DNA from: Mesobacillus persicus
GTDB lineage: Bacteria; Bacillota; Bacilli; Bacillales; Cytobacillaceae
Assembly (NCBI RefSeq): GCF_900109925.1
Contig: NZ_FOBW01000003.1
Location: forward strand, 186,001-250,000
DNA: 64,000 nucleotides
Reading direction: 5' to 3'
In this document: positions 46,242 to 53,421 of the stretch, piece after piece
Position numbering within the stretch: position 1 is the stretch's first letter
Layout: each line of letters starts with the position of its first letter
Notes under the pieces: model-generated
The model's database searches: none
The model's input: only the letters and a program-made list of their open reading frames with translations
Told to the model about the DNA's origin: nothing
Position numbers and translations under genes: made by a program

Positions 46242-46424
46242 ATGTGGGTAATTACTGTGTATGGAAAAAACGATATTCAAATGTTTGAGTTTGATAATCA
46301 AGAAGAGGCAAAAGAATCTTTTAAGAAAATAAAAGGAAGCAAGGTGCTTAGTGAGGTTATTTATTATAGCGACTTTGATTCAAAAATTATTGAAGAAGCT
46401 TATCTAAATTCAAAAGTTTCTTAA
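46242..46424 (+). CDS. Small conserved-looking protein (60 residues)
   Basis: GCGAGGGAAC lies shortly before ATG 46242. The 60-residue product MWVITVYGKNDIQMFEF... is a mixed alpha/beta, charged, soluble protein with two predicted strands then a helix (NQEEAKESFKKIKG) and a third strand (SEVIYYSD). I recall similar short proteins in Bacillus, but no function is known. It lies just upstream of the c-di-AMP riboswitch on the same strand. Confidence 0.6.
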   Translation: MWVITVYGKNDIQMFEFDNQEEAKESFKKIKGSKVLSEVIYYSDFDSKIIEEAYLNSKVS

Positions 46425-46479
46425 AAGAGGCAACCCTTTTTAACTTACATTAATACCACTAAAAAAATAGTTTCCAGTT

Positions 46480-46625
46480 TCTAAATCGCCGAAACCTCAG
46501 TGTGCGGGGGAACCATCTGGATTCAATCGAATCCAAGGGGTGAATCCTTTTATAGGTAGGGCTACTCATGGCCCGAATCCGACAGCTAACCTCGTAAGCG
46601 TTATAGAGAAAGAAGGTGGAGCTTA
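46480..46625 (+). ncRNA. c-di-AMP riboswitch (ydaO/yuaA type)
   Basis: The conserved blocks of this riboswitch appear in order: AATCGCCGAAACC, TGCGGGGGAACC, GGGGTGAATCC, TAGGTAGGGCTACTC, GGCCCGAATCCGACAGCTAA and CCTCGTAAGCG. The RNA binds two c-di-AMP molecules and normally turns off potassium-transport or cell-wall-hydrolase genes by favouring a terminator. A terminator follows at 46641. The next annotated gene is on the opposite strand, so no target is in place. After it, a five-codon frame (ATG GCA TCC AAG AGA TAA) with AAGGTGGAG in front overlaps the terminator region. Confidence 0.9.
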
Positions 46626-46640
46626 TGGCATCCAAGAGAT

Positions 46641-46686
46641 AAGTGTCTACAGGTCATGATAAATGAACTTGTAGACACTTTTTTGT
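46641..46686 (+). terminator. Expression-platform terminator of the c-di-AMP riboswitch
   Basis: AAGTGTCTAC and GTAGACACTT form a perfect 10-bp stem with a 20-base loop, followed by TTTTG. It lies 16 bases after the aptamer, as in other ydaO-type leaders. Confidence 0.88.
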
Positions 46687-46711
46687 TTTGTGTCAAAGGA
46701 GGAAGCAAAAG

Positions 46712-46725
46712 GTCCGTCCCCATTA
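46712..46725. repeat. Half-copy of the GGGACGGTTCT element
   Basis: GTCCGTCCCCATTATG resembles the right end (CCGTCCCCATG) of the full elements at 43089 and 60480. It sits between the riboswitch terminator and the convergent DUF3231 gene. Confidence 0.4.
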
Positions 46726-46734
46726 TGTTTTTCA

Positions 46735-47727
46735 TCAGTTGTCTCTTGAAATGGCCCCTGGTACTTTTTCCAACCATTCTCTTTGTATAAGGAATTTTGT
46801 CACCTTTTCTGAGAAGACACCAGCTCTGCCAATTTGTGTTGTATAGGCTGCCAGTAGATCGTGCTTCATAACAGAGCCAAGTGAGAAACCATATTGGGAC
46901 AATAGGGAGCCAAATAAACCGGCCATATGGGAGACCATGATGCGGTCAGAGAAGACTCTTTTCTTGGAATCTGTTATTTCTGCTGAATAGGTAGGTGGGA
47001 CGGGTAGTTCGTCTTCCTTTAAAAATTCAGCCAATGTATTATATTGTTTTTTTACAAGCTTAACACCTTCATGGAATAGTTCGGCCGCATCTTCATGAGT
47101 TGAAGTTTGGGCAAAGCCTGTAAAAAGAGTTTCCATCATGATAAGGAGATTTAGGATTGAATAAAGATTGGCTATTTCCATACTATTCATTGGGCGAGTA
47201 ACTCCAAACCATCCATATAAATAACTGGTTCTTTGAATGTCTTCAGGGAATGACGGTGTAGGCAAAGGAGGAGTACGCCAATACATTCCTTTGTTTAGAG
47301 TGAGATCTACCACCTTTTCATTTAACTGAATAGCAGAAGTTAAACAATCCTTATGGTATTTACGTACATCCTCTCTCGTGGCTAAAGCTAATGATTTGGA
47401 ATGAAATTCAAGACCAAGCTGACCTGCAGTAAACAGATAATAGATCATAAACCGATCTGTAAATAGAAGATGTGAGCTGTTATCAATATCTTTTTCAGAA
47501 AAACCACTAGGGATTGGAAAACCCTCGTTCGTAAGAATTGTTTTTCTAGTAGTAAGCATGTCGGTCGTGTTTTGTATAGCAAAGCTATATAGATTCTTAA
47601 TCTCTTCGTCAGTGGCCTGCTCCCGAAAAACGGATAAAAACCACTTTGACATTTCATTAATTGAATAACCTGTCCAAAGATAGCCGAGTTCAGAGGCTGT
47701 GAGGGGGATTGAATTTTGGTTACTCAT
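46735..47727 (-). CDS. DUF3231-family protein
   Basis: A 330-residue protein built of two tandem, related halves of about 160 residues. Each opens with a small-residue helix (LTASELGYLWTGYSINEMS; MNSMEIANLYSILNLLIMME) and contains a later SDRIMV/TDRFMIYYLFTAG helix, the hallmark of DUF3231 (possibly ferritin-like four-helix bundles). The family is common in Bacillaceae, with no established function. It starts at 47727, one base overlapping the stop of the oxidoreductase gene upstream, so the two form an operon. Confidence 0.8.
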   Translation of the reverse strand: MSNQNSIPLTASELGYLWTGYSINEMSKWFLSVFREQATDEEIKNLYSFAIQNTTDMLTTRKTILTNEGFPIPSGFSEKDIDNSSHLLFTDRFMIYYLFTAGQLGLEFHSKSLALATREDVRKYHKDCLTSAIQLNEKVVDLTLNKGMYWRTPPLPTPSFPEDIQRTSYLYGWFGVTRPMNSMEIANLYSILNLLIMMETLFTGFAQTSTHEDAAELFHEGVKLVKKQYNTLAEFLKEDELPVPPTYSAEITDSKKRVFSDRIMVSHMAGLFGSLLSQYGFSLGSVMKHDLLAAYTTQIGRAGVFSEKVTKFLIQREWLEKVPGAISRDN

Positions 47728-48830
47728 TAGGAGGTCACTCCTTTCTTCATTTTGATATATGGGCGTAGTAAATAACTTGCTACCCTTATCGGATTTATTG
47801 ATTTTTTCAAAAACAATTTTTCACCCCAATATCCATTAAGTGAGTGGATAATTCGGTCCAATCCTTTATTGGATAGTTGCTCCATTGCGCGCCTCAACAC
47901 GAGCGCGTCTTCATAGCTTTGGCGAAGCGGCTTCATTAATTCCTCATAGTTACCTAGACCGCATAAATCGTATGCAGCATACACACCACTTACAATAGAT
48001 GCATATTGACCAAAGCCCATGAAAGGCATCATGGTGCCAAAGTTATTCCCAACATAAAAAGTATTTCCGATTCGAGCTGAATGGCAGATTCCCATGAGGT
48101 ATTGGGTAATCTGAAATTGATCAGTGATAGGTAATTCCTGTTTAAGCTGAGACTGAACCATTGAATAAAAAGTATCCCAGAGTTCGCTGGTTTCTACATT
48201 TTTATTTTCAGGGAGATCTGGAATGGCGATCGTGATGTTTGCCTCTTTTTCTGAATATGGAATTAGAAAGCAATATCCGTAAGGTGCAATGTCGTAATCA
48301 ATCCACGCCATTACTGTATATTTGTCAAAAGACCCTTCAACCGTTGCCCCTTTTATCGATACGGATAAATCTTCCCTGTAGTTATGTGTCTCCTTTGCAT
48401 AAGCCCCATCTCCAGTCGCCAACACCACGTGAGTATATTCACTAAGTAATTCTTCATAGGTTTTCTCTGAGTGGTAATGAATGGTTGTCTTTGTTTGTCG
48501 TTCTAATTGCGATTCAAAAGCATCATGGTCCCTGCCCCGGATATTTGTAAACCCAAGATGCCCTTCGATGACTGCCTGTTCATTCTTCGAAAAAAGCTTC
48601 ATTCTTTGAATCGCTGAGGTGGGTTTAAGAAAGATTCCATACTCGTCAGACAAGGAAGCAATGCAATCCTGGACGGGTCGTGTAAAGATATCAAGCAAAG
48701 CCTCACCGTTGACAAACCTGTCTCCTACTTCTCTTCTTTTCTCAAAAATGGTAGGAGTAATGCCGTTCTTCTCAAGGGTTATGGCACATGCTAAACCAGA
48801 AAGTCCCGCGCCCATAATAGCAATTTCCAT
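47727..48830 (-). CDS. FAD-dependent oxidoreductase
   Basis: A 367-residue flavoprotein. The N-terminal dinucleotide-binding motif is IMGAGLSGLACAITLEKNG, followed by E in FEKR binding the ribose. An HVVLATGDGAY strand and a late GNTFYVGNNFGTMMPFMGFG (flavin-contacting) match the geranylgeranyl-reductase/UbiH-like group. The last 50 residues are basic and helical. TAGGAGGAAG precedes the ATG. It is co-transcribed with a DUF3231 protein, which hints that both act on the same lipid or spore component, but nothing shows which. Confidence 0.83.
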   Translation of the reverse strand: MEIAIMGAGLSGLACAITLEKNGITPTIFEKRREVGDRFVNGEALLDIFTRPVQDCIASLSDEYGIFLKPTSAIQRMKLFSKNEQAVIEGHLGFTNIRGRDHDAFESQLERQTKTTIHYHSEKTYEELLSEYTHVVLATGDGAYAKETHNYREDLSVSIKGATVEGSFDKYTVMAWIDYDIAPYGYCFLIPYSEKEANITIAIPDLPENKNVETSELWDTFYSMVQSQLKQELPITDQFQITQYLMGICHSARIGNTFYVGNNFGTMMPFMGFGQYASIVSGVYAAYDLCGLGNYEELMKPLRQSYEDALVLRRAMEQLSNKGLDRIIHSLNGYWGEKLFLKKSINPIRVASYLLRPYIKMKKGVTS

Positions 48831-48987
48831 ATAAACTTCCTCCTAAAATGGCTACAATACGAGCATTCCCTTATAAAAGATAATAAATGTACCCATATTT
48901 TCCAAATAACTGGAAGTCGGTGAAGGGGCTTTCCATTTACTTCTTTATATAGCTTTAAGTTGGCGAAAAAGTAATAATGTTTTCGTA
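48831..48987. other. Promoter-side region of the oxidoreductase operon
   Basis: Contains the TAGGAGGAAG ribosome site of the oxidoreductase on the minus strand. No gene seen. Beyond it lies an amidase remnant, and 49160-49290 holds nothing recognised. Confidence 0.4.
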
Positions 48988-49159
48988 AATTGAAGTAAAA
49001 GGTACTGGAGAAAGGGTGCTAGACAACGGGAAAGGACATGCAATTAAAAGCTGCCCAGGCACAGGTTTCTTCGGTGGGAATTCCACAACTAATGCTAAAA
49101 CTAATTTCTATCCTTTAGTTCAAGAAAAAATGCAAGAAATATTAGCTTCTATGCACTAA
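48988..49159 (+). pseudogene. C-terminal remnant of a peptidoglycan amidase
   Basis: An open stretch without a start codon of suitable size reads ...NGKGHAIKSCPGTGFFGGNS then KTNFYPLVQEKMQEIL and stops. KSCPGTGFFGGN is the C-terminal zinc-ligand region (H...C/D) of Amidase_2-type N-acetylmuramoyl-L-alanine amidases. The catalytic histidine and tyrosine of the first two thirds are absent. It is on the same strand as the c-di-AMP riboswitch 2.3 kb upstream. Confidence 0.6.
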
Positions 49160-49290
49160 GGTTTAGTAAATGAGCTTTGGGTTAAAGTCATTCTGAATTG
49201 AAAGAAGGATGCAGTTGGTATGTAGGGTTCGCGGAGTGGGTAAGCCACTCTATCTAGCGGATTGATCATATTTACCTCGTAATGCATGTT

Positions 49291-49327
49291 TGACCGCACA
49301 GTGGTTTATCACCCGTGCGGTTTTTTA
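49291..49327 (+). terminator. Terminator downstream of the amidase remnant
   Basis: GACCGCAC and GTGCGGTT pair around a GTGGTTTATCACCC loop and are followed by six T residues. Confidence 0.75.
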
Positions 49328-49448
49328 ACTATTCATTTTTCCACAGTGGGCCTATAAAAGGAACAAAGACCTTTTGTTTCAATATATTTTTGTTATCGTC
49401 AGCTACTAGTATTTTTTATGACGTTTTTAGTTTGGGTCTTCTTTTTGG

Positions 49449-50663
49449 TTAATTTTTAGGAAAAACAGGTGAAAAATCAACATCTTCTATCCAGATATTT
49501 GCTTCTTTCTGCTTTTCTTGTTTTATCCATACATCACTTCTGTCCGTTGCTTCTTGGCTACGTACCCATATGAGATAGGATCCAACGACTTGCGGGTCTC
49601 TATCTAATTCGTTTTCTTTAGGAAATGTGATTTGCTTCTGTTTTCCTGAGCTTAAATCTATCTGATATAAAGAGGTGAACATGGTAGGAACTGGTCCCTC
49701 TTTCCACGCTTTGTTCTCCTGTGACCGTGCAACGATTACTTTGGAGGGGGATAGCCACTCCAAATCTAGGTCTACATATCCTTTCGGTGTGTAGTCTACT
49801 TGCTTGGTGGATGCCTCTATATCAACAACTTTTGTCATCTTATTTTCAACAAGAAACCGTCCTTCTCCCGAAATATACGCTAATTGGTTGGCTTGCGGTG
49901 CCCACTTAAACCAGTCACCAAATCCTAACATCCTGCCGATATCCTTGAACACATTTCCATCTGAAGACAAGACTAATAAAGGATTGCTGTCCATTGCCCA
50001 AGAAGGGGTTGGTGTGCCGAGAAAGCTGACCCATTTGCCGTCTTGACTCCATTTAAAGCTACCAACAGTAACAGCAAATAACTCATTTTCATTGATGGGG
50101 ATTGAGTACAACCGCTTCGCTTTGTTCTCATTAAGATTCATATCCTTTGGAAGACGATACAACTTAATCGGCTCCCATCCAGTGGGAAGACGGTTTGATC
50201 TAGCAGACACAATAAACTCTTTCCCATTTGGATACCATTCAAAGCCACTCACACCTAACGACACATTTTCAAATCCATAAGGCCTGCCATCCCTTGTCTT
50301 TGTTACATTTAATACCCATCCGGATAGGTAAGCTAGCTCATTTGCAACAGGGGACCAAGTAAAGGAAGAAGTCTCAATACTAGGATAGGGTTCATAGTTT
50401 TCTTTCCTTTTTGTATCATAAATCCACAGATTAGATTTTTCCCCCCCCTCATCACCGTCAATATAGGCAATAAACCTACCATCATAGGACCACTGGGGTG
50501 AGTAGACATATTTATCTTTGGTAAGCTGTACTTCTTGATTTCCCTCTTTCATCCATAACTGGTGATCACGTACAAACGCAGCCTTCAAAGGCACTTCTGC
50601 GTTCGTCACTGAAATAAACTGAAATATGAAAAGCATCAACAATAACAAAATTTTAAATCTCAT
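49449..50663 (-). CDS. Exported TolB-like beta-propeller protein
   Basis: A 404-residue protein from ATG 50663, set by GGGAGG seven bases upstream; a longer frame starts in that site. Residues 1-22 are a cleavable signal (LLLLMLFIFQFISVTNA). The rest is WD40-like/PD40 repeats with recurring Asp-Gly-Trp patterns: SPQWSYDGRFIAYIDGD, FTWSPVANELAYLSG, FEWYPNGKEFIVSARS, FKWSQDGKWVSFLG. TolB-N-like propellers bind protein or sugar ligands. Function is unknown; secreted or cell-wall located. It is a single-gene unit. Confidence 0.83.
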   Translation of the reverse strand: MRFKILLLLMLFIFQFISVTNAEVPLKAAFVRDHQLWMKEGNQEVQLTKDKYVYSPQWSYDGRFIAYIDGDEGGEKSNLWIYDTKRKENYEPYPSIETSSFTWSPVANELAYLSGWVLNVTKTRDGRPYGFENVSLGVSGFEWYPNGKEFIVSARSNRLPTGWEPIKLYRLPKDMNLNENKAKRLYSIPINENELFAVTVGSFKWSQDGKWVSFLGTPTPSWAMDSNPLLVLSSDGNVFKDIGRMLGFGDWFKWAPQANQLAYISGEGRFLVENKMTKVVDIEASTKQVDYTPKGYVDLDLEWLSPSKVIVARSQENKAWKEGPVPTMFTSLYQIDLSSGKQKQITFPKENELDRDPQVVGSYLIWVRSQEATDRSDVWIKQEKQKEANIWIEDVDFSPVFPKN

Positions 50664-50721
50664 GGCATATCCTCCCACACATTAGATTTACCTAGATCCT
50701 TCAAGTTGATGCTTTTGTTTA

Positions 50722-50752
50722 CGTGGGGACGGTTCCTTTGCTTCCGCTGGAA
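50722..50752. repeat. Half-copy of the GGGACGGTTCT element
   Basis: ACGTGGGGACGGTTCCTTTGC then TTCCGCTGGAAC; only the left arm and centre of the element are kept. Confidence 0.5.
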
Positions 50753-50910
50753 CACATCTGAATCCGTTCCAGTGTTTTTCGCATTTATTGATGAATTTTG
50801 AGGATGTAAAGTTCAACAAAATGTTTTTTTATAATTCTGGGTAAAAGGCCCTTCACTCAGAGCATAAGCTCACATATTGTACACTGTAACCTATAAAAAG
50901 GAGCGGTAGT

Positions 50911-51210
50911 ATGAGCGATGAGAGAATTTTAGGTTTGTTTGGCCAATCTGGCTACGGTGGTTATGGAGTTTTTCCAGGTTATGGAGGATTCCCAGGCTAT
51001 GGCGGTTATCCAGGTTATGGAGGATATCCGGGTTATGGAGGGTACCCTGGTCATGGCGGCTACGGAGGATATCACCATGGACACCACGGACATCATCACG
51101 GACACCATGGACACCACGGACATCATCACGGACACCATGGACACCATCATGGAGGGCATCACGGCGGAGGTCACCATCACGGTGGACACCATGGGGGCTA
51201 TAGAAATTAA
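50911..51210 (+). CDS. Gly-Tyr-rich and His-rich low-complexity protein
   Basis: A 99-residue protein. After MSDERILGLFGQ it contains six or so GYGG(Y/F)PGYGG units (about 15-52), then an almost pure His-Gly tail (about 54-95) with over 25 histidines as HHGHHHGHHGHH. No signal peptide. GGAGCGG precedes the ATG and a strong terminator follows. The glycine-tyrosine part resembles spore-coat or inclusion proteins that self-associate; the tail should bind metal ions strongly. A spore-surface role is likely but not proven. Confidence 0.8.
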   Translation: MSDERILGLFGQSGYGGYGVFPGYGGFPGYGGYPGYGGYPGYGGYPGHGGYGGYHHGHHGHHHGHHGHHGHHHGHHGHHHGGHHGGGHHHGGHHGGYRN

Positions 51211-51232
51211 AGATTCCTAAAAGGAAAAAAAC

Positions 51233-51268
51233 TGGCCATCAGCAGAAACTAGCTGACGGCTTTTTTAG
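51233..51268 (+). terminator. Terminator of the Gly/His-rich protein gene
   Basis: GCCATCAGC and GCTGACGGC pair (one wobble) around AGAAACTA and run into TTTTTT. Confidence 0.85.
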
Positions 51269-51302
51269 GTATTTAGGGTCAGTCCGGTAAGCAATCTGCC
51301 TA

Positions 51303-51446
51303 TTAAAGGTTATCGGTATTAATTCTTGGGGTATCTGGCTCAAGAGCCGCTGCTGCCCTTGCATTTTCATTGTGTCGATCGTTATTGTCTCTTTCTAATT
51401 TACTGTCTATATCTACATTCCTGGAAGTTTTCCTTTTGTCAGCCAC
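51303..51446 (-). CDS. Small hydrophilic protein (47 residues), GTG start
   Basis: The consensus ribosome site AGGAGGTGAT (plus-strand 51450-51459) lies just before GTG 51446. The 47-residue product begins MADKRKTSRNVDIDSKLERD and ends PDTPRINTDNL. It is charged, without membrane segments or cysteines. An ARAAAALEPDTPR stretch is alanine-rich. Family not recognised; composition is like small sporulation or stress proteins. The near-perfect ribosome site is strong evidence for translation. Confidence 0.7.
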   Translation of the reverse strand: MADKRKTSRNVDIDSKLERDNNDRHNENARAAAALEPDTPRINTDNL

Positions 51447-51466
51447 CTTATCACCTCCTATGGATA

Positions 51467-51620
51467 AGATGTCCAACTTTAACCTTGAAAATAAAAATAG
51501 TTATTTGGGGCAGTCCGGCATGAGTAGTAAAGTCATGAAATGTACATTCTCAGTTCTCTTGAGATTAGTGGAAATTCCGGAGAATATAGTATAATAAATA
51601 TCCTTGGCAGGGGCACTAGT
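51467..51620. other. Intergenic region between the 47-residue gene and the hydrolase
   Basis: The promoter of the 47-residue gene should lie here. Nothing else is recognised before the terminator at 51621. Confidence 0.35.
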
Positions 51621-51657
51621 AGAAAAAGCAGAAACTCTATCGTGGTTTCTGCTTTTT
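51621..51657. terminator. Strong hairpin terminator
   Basis: GAAAAAGCAGAAAC and GTTTCTGCTTTTTC form a 14-bp perfect stem with a short loop. No gene end adjoins it on either strand, so it may mark a lost gene or insulate the area. Confidence 0.75.
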
Positions 51658-51728
51658 CGTTTTGTATTAATTCATGGAAATTAATAACATCAACTTTTTA
51701 GTGAAAACGTACACCGATTGTGGAGCTG

Positions 51729-51777
51729 AAAAAAAGAGCCAGACATCTGCCAAAAGTCTAGTTGGTTGATGTCTGGT
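51729..51777 (-). terminator. Terminator of the YdjM-like gene
   Basis: CCAGACATC and GATGTCTGG are perfect arms, with a T run (CTCTTTTTTT) on the minus strand. Confidence 0.8.
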
Positions 51778-51788
51778 ATTATTTGGAT

Positions 51789-52655
51789 TTAGTGTTCAAT
51801 GGATTCGAAAAGAAAAGATTGTCCATTTCGATAAAATCTCGGATCATAAACTCCAATTTGTTGGTCATCTTCTACGATGACAACAAATGGTGACCACTGC
51901 TGAAGAGTTTTGGCCGCTGGATTTTTTGAAAATAAATAGTCTAAGTCCGCATCCTCTTGGGATTCCAGTGAATACAAGGTTTGTTTCGATTGGAAGATCC
52001 CATCTTCATATATAGTAACAGTGCCTTCTTGTTTCGTAATCACCTGAAAGGTAGTCGGGATAAAGCCGGCGGATAGAGCAACTTGCTCATAATCATGAGT
52101 GTATTTTTGATAAAAGTAATACCCTTGCAAGCTTTGGAGAGCTATGTGTAGAGCGATGATAAGCCAGGCTGCTCGGAAATAGAAGGGTCTATTCGCAATC
52201 GGCTTCTTTTTCGATATAAAATACGCACTACCAATGATCACCCAGAAAACAAAATCAATGATTGGGATTGTTCCAAATGTAATACGCATTTGCGAAAAAG
52301 GTTCAAGGTAGCCCGTGCCCCAAGCATTAAAGAGGTCACTTGTCACATGAATGACAGCTGCAAGCCATCCTAGAAAAAACAAGCGCCTATCTTTAACTTT
52401 AAAGAAAACCAAGCAAAGCAGATAAAAGAGTAAAGCCCAGAGTGGGGTCAGAAAAATAGAGTGGGTAACCCCACGATGCCACATTTGATAAAGGCCTTCG
52501 GTATCCCAAGTTTGCGAAATGACATCAATATCAGGAATTTGACTTGCCCCAACGGTCGTGAATAAATAAGCCATCTTTGTTCTGCGATCCATCTTTTCTT
52601 TATCAACAGAACCGTATAAAGAGAGCCCGAAAAGTGTATGGGTAATTGTATCCAA
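51789..52655 (-). CDS. YdjM/YfhP-type membrane-bound metal-dependent hydrolase
   Basis: A 288-residue protein of the YdjM family (often called LexA-regulated or metal-dependent hydrolase). The N-terminus is MDTITHTLFGLSLYG. Conserved histidine/aspartate motifs follow: ASQIPDIDVI, HRGVTHSIFLTPLWAL and AAVIHVTSDLFNAWGT. Four membrane helices occupy about 60-175, then a soluble C-terminal 110-residue domain. The chemistry is unproven; similarity of the motif set to phospholipase-C-like zinc sites is what supports the hydrolase name. Confidence 0.83.
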   Translation of the reverse strand: MDTITHTLFGLSLYGSVDKEKMDRRTKMAYLFTTVGASQIPDIDVISQTWDTEGLYQMWHRGVTHSIFLTPLWALLFYLLCLVFFKVKDRRLFFLGWLAAVIHVTSDLFNAWGTGYLEPFSQMRITFGTIPIIDFVFWVIIGSAYFISKKKPIANRPFYFRAAWLIIALHIALQSLQGYYFYQKYTHDYEQVALSAGFIPTTFQVITKQEGTVTIYEDGIFQSKQTLYSLESQEDADLDYLFSKNPAAKTLQQWSPFVVIVEDDQQIGVYDPRFYRNGQSFLFESIEH

Positions 52656-52735
52656 AGCTATGTCCTCCGTTATAGGATGAGTGTTTCCTTATTATAACAA
52701 AGTGAGTGAAGAGACATACTCTTAGCTACGAACAA

Positions 52736-52762
52736 ACAGACCGTGACTAGGCACGGTCCAGA
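52736..52762. terminator. Hairpin at the 3' side of the collagen-like gene
   Basis: GACCGTG and CACGGTC form a 7-bp stem around ACTAGG, 15 bp beyond the stop of the minus-strand gene. On that strand the downstream sequence is only TCTGTTTGTTCG. Confidence 0.45.
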
Positions 52763-52776
52763 TTTAGTGCAGAAAC

Positions 52777-53352
52777 TTAAGCAATTTGAACAATTTGTAA
52801 GGTTGGCAGTTTTAAAAAATAACCCTCAGGGAGTTCTGCGTGTAATTTTACGAGGTCTCCTTCTAGTAGTGAGACCAATTGTGTGGACGATAGAGTATTG
52901 GATGTGGTTGTTTCAGTCATCGAAGAGGCTACGATAATTTCATCATTTATTTGAAGGATAAATGTTGCTGGAGTGGTTTTTGGCTCTGCCTCTGCCTCTG
53001 CCTCTACATGAACCTTATAGACTATTTGGTACACTCCTGACTTTAAAACTTGTAAACCTGATGCAACCATTTCCATGTCCTGTAGGGGTCCAGCGACTGT
53101 AAAGGTCACGTTTCCTGTTTCGGTCATGGTGGTTTGAGAATAAGCAAAACCGTGAGCAGCAGTGAAAGTTCCTGGTGGTCCCGGTTCTCCGCGAGGTCCA
53201 CGCTTCCCGCGAGGTCCCGGCTCACCCTGAGGACCACGTTTCCCGCGAGGTCCTGGCTCACCCTGAGGACCACGTTTCCCCCGAGGTCCTTCCTTTCCAC
53301 TTTCACCATCACACCAGCAGAAGCATGGATGGCAATATGGACAAAAATCCAT
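52777..53352 (-). CDS. Collagen-like protein with C1q/BclA-like C-terminal domain
   Basis: A 191-residue protein from ATG 53352, preceded by AAAGGAGAAATC. The N-terminus is cysteine-rich ([11 protein letters not shown]). Residues about 18-62 hold 14 or so Gly-X-Y triplets with alternating [12 protein letters not shown] units. The C-terminal 125 residues form a beta-sandwich like the TNF/C1q head of BclA. Such proteins form trimers on the exosporium or spore coat of bacilli. It lacks a signal peptide, which fits assembly on the forespore from the mother cell. It is followed upstream by a large PKD-type protein on the same strand. Confidence 0.87.
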   Translation of the reverse strand: MDFCPYCHPCFCWCDGESGKEGPRGKRGPQGEPGPRGKRGPQGEPGPRGKRGPRGEPGPPGTFTAAHGFAYSQTTMTETGNVTFTVAGPLQDMEMVASGLQVLKSGVYQIVYKVHVEAEAEAEPKTTPATFILQINDEIIVASSMTETTTSNTLSSTQLVSLLEGDLVKLHAELPEGYFLKLPTLQIVQIA

Positions 53353-53421
53353 GTTGATTTCTCCTTTCATTAATAGTGTTCTATTAGAATCACATTCGTC
53401 TTATTTTTAGATTAATAGCCA

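Noticed and set aside
53134-53373. Arginine/serine-rich plus-strand frame over the collagen-like gene
   Set aside because: It is the antisense of Gly-X-Y repeats and owes its openness to GC-rich triplet periodicity.
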